Source: Candidatus Undinarchaeales archaeon (lineage in GTDB: Archaea > SpSt-1190 > JASMDC01). From it: a stretch of 64,000 bases of DNA. Shown here in pieces: positions 57,021-64,000 of this stretch (its first letter is position 1; each line of letters opens with the position of its first letter). The position numbers and the translations under genes were made by a program. The DNA is taken from contig JASMDC010000005.1 in the NCBI GenBank assembly GCA_030753015.1, positions 1 through 64,000 of the forward strand, written 5' to 3'. The notes beneath the pieces were generated by a model, which was given only the letters and a program-made list of their open reading frames with translations, was not told where the DNA came from and ran no database searches.

Positions 57021-58265
57021 ATGAAGACCCTCGAGACCCTTTTCTCGCGCTCGGCAAAGATGATGAAGGCATCCGAGATCAGAGAGCTCCTGAAGCTCAC
57101 CCGGCAGCCGGAGATCATCTCTTTTGCCGGAGGCCTTCCGAACCCCGACGCCTTCCCCGTCGGGAACATCAAGAAGATGGTGGACCACGTCATGGAGCGC
57201 CACGCCCGTGATGCTCTCCAGTACGGCACCACTGAGGGCCACAACAAGCTGCGAGCTGCTATCGTCCATGGGATGAAGCAGATCGACGATGTTACAACGG
57301 ACATACACAACATCATCATCACCACCGGCTCCCAGGAGGCCCTCTACCTCCTGAGCAAGGTGCTCCTCGACCCGGGTGACACCGTGCTCACCGCAGCTCC
57401 CACCTACATCGGCGCCACCTCGACCTTCCTTGCTCATCAGGCGAACATCGAGTGCATACCTATTGACGAGAACGGCATCAGGGTCGACCTTCTGGAGGGC
57501 GAGCTTGAGCGGATGTCCCGTCGTAAGAAGCTGCCCAAGTTCTTGTACCTCGTCCCCAGCTTCCAGAACCCGACCGGGGTCACCATCCCCCCCGACCACC
57601 GAAGTAAGATCTATGATCTCGTCTGCCAGTACGATCTGCTGCTGGTGGAGGACAACCCCTACGGCCTCCTGTGCTACGACGGTGACCGCGTGCTGCCCAT
57701 AAAGGCCCAGGACACCGAGGACCGGGTGCTCTTCCTCGGTACGTTCTCCAAGATCCTCGCCCCCGGGTTCCGTGTCGCGTGGTCCTGCGGCCCCGCCGAG
57801 CTGGTCAACAAGATGTCGCTCGCCAAGCAGGCTGTGGACCTGTGCTCCAACACCTTTGGCCAGTACGTGGTATACGAGGCCATACACCACAACCTCCTGT
57901 TCCCCCACGTCGATGTGATCAAGCGCCTCTACAAGGAGAAGCGCGACGCCATGCTGGACGCCATGGAGCGGTACTTCCCCAAGGAGGCCAAGTGGAACAT
58001 CCCCCAGGGCGGCCTCTTCATCTGGGTCCGATTGCCCTACTCGATCAACACCAAGGACATGTTCCCGCGGGCGGTGGCGAACAACGTTGCCTACGTGGTG
58101 GGCCAGGCGTTCTACCCTGACGGATCGGGCTCGAACACCATGCGTCTGAACTTCTCGCACTCGACAAACGAGCAGATCGAGGAGGGCATCAAGCGCCTCG
58201 GTATGGTGATCAATGACCAGCTCCACAAGGAGGGGCTCGAGCCAGAGTTCATCACCTCCGTGTAG
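57021..58265 (+). CDS. PLP-dependent aminotransferase (fold type I, LysN/KAT II-like)
   Basis: A 414-residue class I/II aminotransferase. Typical motifs: IISFAGGLPNPDAFP, LQYGTTEGHNKLRAAI, LVPSFQNPTGVTIP, LLVEDNPYGLLCYDGD, the PLP lysine in GTFSKILAPGFRVAW and MRLNFSHS. This subgroup, with FAGGLP and the two-domain size, includes 2-aminoadipate, aromatic and branched-chain aminotransferases; the amino acid cannot be chosen here. It is a single-gene unit, possibly linked in function to the following acyl-CoA module (branched-chain amino acid breakdown). Confidence 0.9.
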   Translation: MKTLETLFSRSAKMMKASEIRELLKLTRQPEIISFAGGLPNPDAFPVGNIKKMVDHVMERHARDALQYGTTEGHNKLRAAIVHGMKQIDDVTTDIHNIIITTGSQEALYLLSKVLLDPGDTVLTAAPTYIGATSTFLAHQANIECIPIDENGIRVDLLEGELERMSRRKKLPKFLYLVPSFQNPTGVTIPPDHRSKIYDLVCQYDLLLVEDNPYGLLCYDGDRVLPIKAQDTEDRVLFLGTFSKILAPGFRVAWSCGPAELVNKMSLAKQAVDLCSNTFGQYVVYEAIHHNLLFPHVDVIKRLYKEKRDAMLDAMERYFPKEAKWNIPQGGLFIWVRLPYSINTKDMFPRAVANNVAYVVGQAFYPDGSGSNTMRLNFSHSTNEQIEEGIKRLGMVINDQLHKEGLEPEFITSV

Positions 58266-58347
58266 CCGCCGCGTAAATCCACAAGCAGTCGGCTCGTGGG
58301 TGAAAGAGCAGTATAAGTATGATCCGGGATCGGCGATGATACCGTTC

Positions 58348-58875
58348 CTAGAACTCGATACCCTTCCTTGCCTTCATGCCCATAGTGGAGAAGGGGTGTT
58401 TAACCATCTTCATCTCGGTCACGAGGTCCGCCATCTCGAGGATCCTTGGATGCATGGTACGCCCGGTCAGGACGACCTCGACGTTCTCGCCCCTTCCATC
58501 CAGGGCCGAGATGAGGTCCTCGACATCCACGACGCCCATGTCCACAGCGACCCCTACCTCATCCAGTATGACTATGTCGTGATCACCGGACGAAAGACGT
58601 TCTGCGGCCATTTCCATGGCCCTCCTGCCCTCGGACAGGTCGGTCTCGTCGGGGTCGGCTATCAGGTCCGGTCTTCCGAACTGGTAGATGGAAAGAGCAT
58701 CTAGCTGTTTGGCCGATCTGAGCTCCCCGTATTTTGTATCGCCCTTCATGAACTGGATCATGCATACCCTGAACCCATGACCCGCCGCCCTGAGACCGAG
58801 ACCGAGCGCACACGTCGTCTTGCCCTTACCACTACCAAAGTAGACCTGTACCAGACCAAGATCGGACCTGCTCAA
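58348..58875 (-). CDS. cobA: Cob(I)alamin adenosyltransferase (CobA/BtuR type)
   Basis: A 175-residue P-loop enzyme that transfers the adenosyl group of ATP to cobalamin, giving the coenzyme form. Motifs: QVYFGSGKGKTTCALGLGLR (P-loop), MIQFMKGDTKYGELRSA, DIVILDEVGVAVDMGVV and VVLTGRTMHPRILEMADLVT. The stop of the MeaB gene overlaps its ATG by 4 bases. Its place next to MeaB and methylmalonyl-CoA mutase indicates that it makes adenosylcobalamin for that enzyme. Confidence 0.93.
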   Translation of the reverse strand: MSRSDLGLVQVYFGSGKGKTTCALGLGLRAAGHGFRVCMIQFMKGDTKYGELRSAKQLDALSIYQFGRPDLIADPDETDLSEGRRAMEMAAERLSSGDHDIVILDEVGVAVDMGVVDVEDLISALDGRGENVEVVLTGRTMHPRILEMADLVTEMKMVKHPFSTMGMKARKGIEF

Positions 58876-59870
58876 CCCTCATCATCCCCGCGTACCCTAT
58901 CAATGACATGGTCCTTTATCTCGTCTGCAGCCGAGTAGGGATCGATCCCACCGGAGTGGACCTTGTCAACGAGCTTTCCGAAGCCTTCAAAACCACCGAT
59001 GCTCTCAACGATGAAATCCCGGGCCAGGTCCTCGACGATGTCCTGCAGCCGCTGGGCGATCCTGTCCTTCTTCTTTCTTTCCAGGATACCTGAGAGCTCG
59101 ATATGATTTCTATGTCGCAGGACCTCATCAAGGAACTCCTCGATGCCCTCATCATCCTTGGCACTCGTCAGGACGACCGGTGGCCTCCAACCGGTCTGCC
59201 TGGTGTACGAGTCTAGCATCTGCTCCAATAGAACGGCGAGCGAATCGGCCCCCTCGAGGTCGGCCTTGTTCACGACCAAGACATCGCCTATCTCCACGAT
59301 GCCTGCCTTCTGTGCCTGTATCGAGTCGCCGAGCCCGGGCACGAAGACGACCACGGTGGTATTCGCTATGTTCGATATCCCGACCTCGGACTGACCCGCG
59401 CCCACGGTCTCGATGATCACGAAATCCTTGCCGAACGCGTCGAAGACTATCACCATGTCATCCGTTGCCTTGGACATCCCACCGATCCTGCCTCGTGCGG
59501 AGCTGCTGCGTATGAAGACACCAGAGTCAAGGAAGAGCTCCTTCATCCTGACCCTGTCGCCAAGGAACGCGCCTCCTGAGAAGGGGCTTGCAGGATCTAT
59601 GGAGATTATCCCTACCGTCTTCCCTCTCGCCCTGATCCTCTGGGTCAATTTAGTAACAAGGCTGCTCTTCCCGGACCCAAGAACCCCGGTGATCCCGATG
59701 ACGTACGTGTTGCCTCTATGAGCATGTATCTTCCTGATGATCTCTCGGGCCTTGTCCGGGAAGTCCTCGACTAGGGTTATCACGCGAGCCAGGGCCTTCT
59801 TGTCACCATCAAAGAAGCGGGTGATCAGATCGTCCAGATCATCCCTGCCCGGTTTCTCATGGTCACTCAC
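58872..59870 (-). CDS. meaB: MeaB/ArgK GTPase, methylmalonyl-CoA mutase chaperone
   Basis: A 332-residue SIMIBI-class GTPase that loads and protects adenosylcobalamin in methylmalonyl-CoA mutase. Walker A is [14 protein letters not shown] (most relatives have GxPGAGKS), followed by [40 protein letters not shown] and the guanine motif [11 protein letters not shown]. The GTG at 59870 is preferred to ATG 59897, which would overlap the preceding gene by more. It overlaps the mutase small subunit and the adenosyltransferase by a few bases, so all three are one operon. Confidence 0.92.
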   Translation of the reverse strand: MSDHEKPGRDDLDDLITRFFDGDKKALARVITLVEDFPDKAREIIRKIHAHRGNTYVIGITGVLGSGKSSLVTKLTQRIRARGKTVGIISIDPASPFSGGAFLGDRVRMKELFLDSGVFIRSSSARGRIGGMSKATDDMVIVFDAFGKDFVIIETVGAGQSEVGISNIANTTVVVFVPGLGDSIQAQKAGIVEIGDVLVVNKADLEGADSLAVLLEQMLDSYTRQTGWRPPVVLTSAKDDEGIEEFLDEVLRHRNHIELSGILERKKKDRIAQRLQDIVEDLARDFIVESIGGFEGFGKLVDKVHSGGIDPYSAADEIKDHVIDRVRGDDEG

Positions 59871-60279
59871 CCGACTGACCTCTTGCGAAAAAGTCAAAGA
59901 TGAAGTCGACGATCTCTTTAGTGGGCGTGCCCGGACCGTAGATGTTCGCGACCCCCAGCTCCTTCAGCGCGTCTATGTCCTTCTTCAACACGATGGTACC
60001 GCCCGCAAGAAAGAGCACCTGGTCGAATATCCCCTCCTTCTTCGCGATCTCAAGAACTCGCGGGACAAGGGTCATGTGCGCTCCGGAGAGGATGGACATC
60101 CCGACGCAATCGACATCCTCTTGAATGGCCGCCTCCACGATCTGCTCGGGTGTCTGGTGCAGTCCCGTGTAGATCACTTCCATCCCCGCGTCCCGAAGTG
60201 CCATGGAGACAACCTTCGCCCCTCGGTCGTGCCCGTCGAGCCCGGGCTTCGCCATCAGGAACCTCTTGCCTCGTGCCAT
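59863..60279 (-). CDS. mcmA2: Methylmalonyl-CoA mutase, B12-binding subunit
   Basis: A 138-residue cobalamin-binding domain that provides the lower-ligand histidine: [18 protein letters not shown] (the DxHxxG motif), [20 protein letters not shown] and [20 protein letters not shown]. In archaea this domain is a separate subunit. It is divergent from the large subunit gene across about 140 bp, with a bidirectional AT-rich promoter (60323-60345), so the two halves can be transcribed in step. Confidence 0.95.
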   Translation of the reverse strand: MARGKRFLMAKPGLDGHDRGAKVVSMALRDAGMEVIYTGLHQTPEQIVEAAIQEDVDCVGMSILSGAHMTLVPRVLEIAKKEGIFDQVLFLAGGTIVLKKDIDALKELGVANIYGPGTPTKEIVDFIFDFFARGQSGE

Positions 60280-60322
60280 TGCATGTCCTGCCGTCCAGTG
60301 ATAGCCGGTCGAAAACGGAGCC

Positions 60323-60345
60323 CGTAAAGGTTTTTAAACATAGGG
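60323..60345. promoter_or_regulatory. Bidirectional promoter between mutase subunit genes
   Basis: CGTAAAGGTTTTTAAACATAG (60325-60345) reads as a TATA box in both directions (GTTTAAAAACC on the minus strand). It lies about 55 bp before the small-subunit ATG (60279) and about 80 bp before the large-subunit ATG (60419). Confidence 0.55.
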
Positions 60346-60418
60346 ACGTGGGAAAACAGTCCTCCGATTGCGGGATGTCAATAGGAGAATCAGCACGCCC
60401 GCATCTCTTGGTGGTGTC

Positions 60419-62035
<1,617 letters not shown>

Positions 62036-62098
62036 AGGATGGTTTTTTATTTTGATTCCATTTCATCCGGAACACACATTTGAAGGTGGGATGCGGAT

Positions 62099-62950
62099 AT
62101 GGAGATGAACGAAGTCAGTGTTATCGGTGCAGGAACGATGGGCCACGGTATCGCCCAGGTCATCGCCCAAGCAGGTTACAACGTAGTTCTCATAGACACA
62201 ACCGAGGACTTTGTTCAGGCAGGGATCGGTAGGATCACAAAGAACCTCAAGCGCAGGGTGGACAAGGGGAAGATGGCCCCCGAGAAGATGGACGAGGTCA
62301 TGGGCAGGATCAAGGGTTCTGTTGATATCTCGGATGCCTCCGGCTCCCAGCTCGTTGTCGAGGCGGTCGTCGAGAACCCTGCGGTCAAGAAGGAGATTTT
62401 TAGCAAGCTCAGCAACGTGACGAACAAGAACACGATCCTGGCGACGAACACCTCCTCCATCCCGATAACCGAGATCGCATCCTCGGCACTCCACCCGGAG
62501 AGGGTGGTAGGGATGCACTTCTTCAACCCCGTTCCTGTCATGAAGCTCGTGGAGGTTGTGAGGGGGGAGGCAACTGAGGATTGGGTCGTCGATGAGGTCA
62601 TCAAGGTAGTGGAGAATATGAACAAGGGGCCTGTTGAGGTGCTCGACTTCCCCGGATTCATCTCGAACCGGCTTCTCATGCCAATGATCAACGAGGCAGC
62701 CTTCGCGCTCATGGAGGGTGCCGCCAAGAAGGAAGCGATCGACAGTGTGATGAAGCTCGGCATGAACCACCCGATGGGACCTCTTGAGCTCGCGGACCTG
62801 ATCGGTCTTGATGTCTGCCTGTCCATCATGGAGGTGCTCCAAAATGGCTTCGGTGATCCGAAGTACAGGCCATGTCCCCTCCTGAGGAAGATGGTCGCGG
62901 CCGGCTACCTCGGCAGGAAGACGAAGAGAGGGTTCTATGAGTATGAATAG
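62099..62950 (+). CDS. 3-hydroxyacyl-CoA dehydrogenase (HBDH type)
   Basis: A 283-residue NAD-dependent dehydrogenase of the 3-hydroxybutyryl-CoA type. The Rossmann motif VIGAGTMGHGIAQVIAQAGY is at the N terminus, followed by ATNTSSIPITEIASS, VGMHFFNPVPVMKLVEVV (catalytic His), DFPGFISNRLLMPMINEA and NHPMGPLELADLIGLDVCL (family C-terminal signature). It oxidises 3-hydroxyacyl-CoA in beta-oxidation or runs in reverse. It starts at 62099 and is followed by an acyl-CoA dehydrogenase 32 bases on. Confidence 0.95.
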   Translation: MEMNEVSVIGAGTMGHGIAQVIAQAGYNVVLIDTTEDFVQAGIGRITKNLKRRVDKGKMAPEKMDEVMGRIKGSVDISDASGSQLVVEAVVENPAVKKEIFSKLSNVTNKNTILATNTSSIPITEIASSALHPERVVGMHFFNPVPVMKLVEVVRGEATEDWVVDEVIKVVENMNKGPVEVLDFPGFISNRLLMPMINEAAFALMEGAAKKEAIDSVMKLGMNHPMGPLELADLIGLDVCLSIMEVLQNGFGDPKYRPCPLLRKMVAAGYLGRKTKRGFYEYE

Positions 62951-62982
62951 GTTAGTAGGCTGAATTACGAAAGGTGATGATT

Positions 62983-64000
62983 ATGAAGGATATCGAAAAG
63001 ACCCTGAGGGCGATGAATTTCTCGAAGGACGAGCTTGAGACATTCGAAATGGTCCTGGAGCTTGCCAAAGACTTTCATGATGAGATAGTGCCAAAGGCGG
63101 CCGGGTTCGAGGAAGAAGGGCTCAAGCTCGTCGATGGCAAGGTCATCATACCAAAGGGGATGGAGGAGATCTACAAGAAGATGGCCGAGTCAGGGATATT
63201 CGGTCTCTTCATAGATGAGAAGTACGGCGGGACCGGCCTGCCCTATCCCTTATACACCGCTGTCGTTGAGATCATCTCGAGAGCATGCCCTTGTATGGGT
63301 GTTGCCCTGGCCGTCCACGGCACCGCCATCGACTCCATCGTCGAGCTCGGCACCCAGACTGCAAAGGACCTGTACCTGCCCAAGATGGCGACCGGCGAAA
63401 TGGTGGGTGCGATAGCCTTCACCGAGGCCAATGCAGGATCGGATATCGGATCGATACGGATGAGCGCGGACCTCCAGGGCGACCACTATCTTCTGAACGG
63501 GTCCAAGCTGTTCATCACTAACGCCGGTATATCCGACGTATACACCATCCTTGCGGTGACGGACAAGGAGAAGGGCAAGAAAGGGCTCTCCGCCTTCGTG
63601 ATCGACATGGGGATCGAGGGCTTCAGTGTGTCGAGGCTGGAGCACAAGCTCGGTCTCACTGCTTCGCCCACCGGCGAGATCGTCCTCGAGAACTACAAGG
63701 TCCCGAAGGAGAACCTGCTCGGTGAGGAGGGCAGGGGCCTGAGCTACGTCCTGAGGGGTCTTTCCGGCGGCAGGATAGAGATCGCGGCACAGGCCGTCGG
63801 GATCGCCGAGGCAGCGCTTCGGGAATCAATCGCTTATACCAAGGAGCGCAAGCAGTTCGGGCAACCCATCTGCAAGTTCCAGGCCATCCAGTTCAAGCTC
63901 GCCGACATGGCGACGAGGATCTCCGCGGCTAGGAAGATGTACCTCCATGCAGCCTTCCTGAAGGACAGGAAGGAGGATTTCTTCACCGAGGCCTCAATGG
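62983..64000 (+). CDS. Acyl-CoA dehydrogenase (runs off right edge)
   Basis: An open frame of 339 codons reaching the window end, with no stop. It is a flavin acyl-CoA dehydrogenase: GIFGLFIDEKYGGTGLPYPL, IAFTEANAGSDIGSIRM (flavin/substrate signature), NGSKLFITNAGISDVY, LGLTASPTGEIVLENYKVPK, and YTKERKQFGQPICKFQAIQF (second signature). About 40 residues at the end, including the catalytic glutamate region, are missing. The ATG at 62983 is preceded by AAGGTGA. It makes the first oxidation of an acyl-CoA and needs an electron-transfer flavoprotein outside the window. Confidence 0.95.
   Translation, partial: MKDIEKTLRAMNFSKDELETFEMVLELAKDFHDEIVPKAAGFEEEGLKLVDGKVIIPKGMEEIYKKMAESGIFGLFIDEKYGGTGLPYPLYTAVVEIISRACPCMGVALAVHGTAIDSIVELGTQTAKDLYLPKMATGEMVGAIAFTEANAGSDIGSIRMSADLQGDHYLLNGSKLFITNAGISDVYTILAVTDKEKGKKGLSAFVIDMGIEGFSVSRLEHKLGLTASPTGEIVLENYKVPKENLLGEEGRGLSYVLRGLSGGRIEIAAQAVGIAEAALRESIAYTKERKQFGQPICKFQAIQFKLADMATRISAARKMYLHAAFLKDRKEDFFTEASM

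Noticed and set aside
57003..58226. 407-codon minus-strand frame opposite the aminotransferase
   Set aside because: It is the complement of a gene with complete PLP motifs, and has no promoter or family features.

Overview
The window is archaeal DNA, most likely from a Thermoplasmatota-like or other euryarchaeal lineage; the exact clade cannot be fixed from this sequence alone. Evidence: an archaeal uL1-P0-P1 ribosomal stalk operon, a TrmB-type sugar regulator, an iron-sulfur XPD helicase, archaeal AMP phosphorylase, MptA-type GTP cyclohydrolase, PAC2 and archease proteins, a class III signal-peptide pilin, and AT-rich TATA boxes about 25 bp before many start codons, several of which look leaderless (often GTG). 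No rRNA, tRNA or CRISPR array was recognised.

Layout. 1-530: left-edge insertion sequence (transposase fragment plus divergent DUF2080 protein). 0.6-13.2 kb: carbohydrate metabolism (two six-hairpin glycosidases, a phosphofructokinase with PPi-type residues, a GT4 glycosyltransferase, TrmB) interleaved with coiled-coil proteins and the ribosomal stalk operon. 13.2-18.2 kb: anaerobic ribonucleotide reductase, uracil-DNA glycosylase, PAC2, HD hydrolase, archease. 18.2-20.2 kb: mobile DNA (IS110 transposase with a strong hairpin next to its start, a puzzling partial copy of its start region, and a decayed TnpB). 20.2-26.7 kb: secreted Cys-rich protein, amidotransferase, Maf, amidohydrolase, small membrane proteins, a pilin. 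26.8-50.1 kb: a large surface-glycan locus with four tandem GT39-like membrane glycosyltransferases, three paralogous membrane proteins of a second GT-C-like type, three GT2 enzymes of dolichol-phosphate-sugar-synthase or related type, another GT2, two GT4s, a polysaccharide deacetylase and a membrane-anchored winged-helix regulator. Embedded in it are a glycogen-debranching-like enzyme, a ProB kinase and an HExxH protein. 50.1-58.3 kb: XPD helicase, a RelE/DUF2683 toxin-antitoxin pair, a second TnpB tail relic, QueE-MptA, AMP phosphorylase, an aminotransferase. 58.3-64.0 kb: a B12-dependent acyl-CoA module (cobalamin adenosyltransferase, MeaB, both methylmalonyl-CoA mutase subunits, 3-hydroxyacyl-CoA dehydrogenase, acyl-CoA dehydrogenase running off the end).

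How parts fit together. The sugar genes suggest storage and turnover of glucan or trehalose feeding glycolysis, under a TrmB regulator. TACT...AGTA inverted repeats occur at the trmB/GH15 promoter, at the promoter of the first glycosidase, and at an amidohydrolase promoter. The glycan locus probably builds a lipid-linked or surface polysaccharide: the GT2 enzymes would charge a polyprenyl phosphate and the membrane proteins would use it. The last 6 kb use AGG arginine codons far more than the rest and look like a separately acquired oxidation module for fatty acids, propionyl-CoA or branched-chain amino acids.
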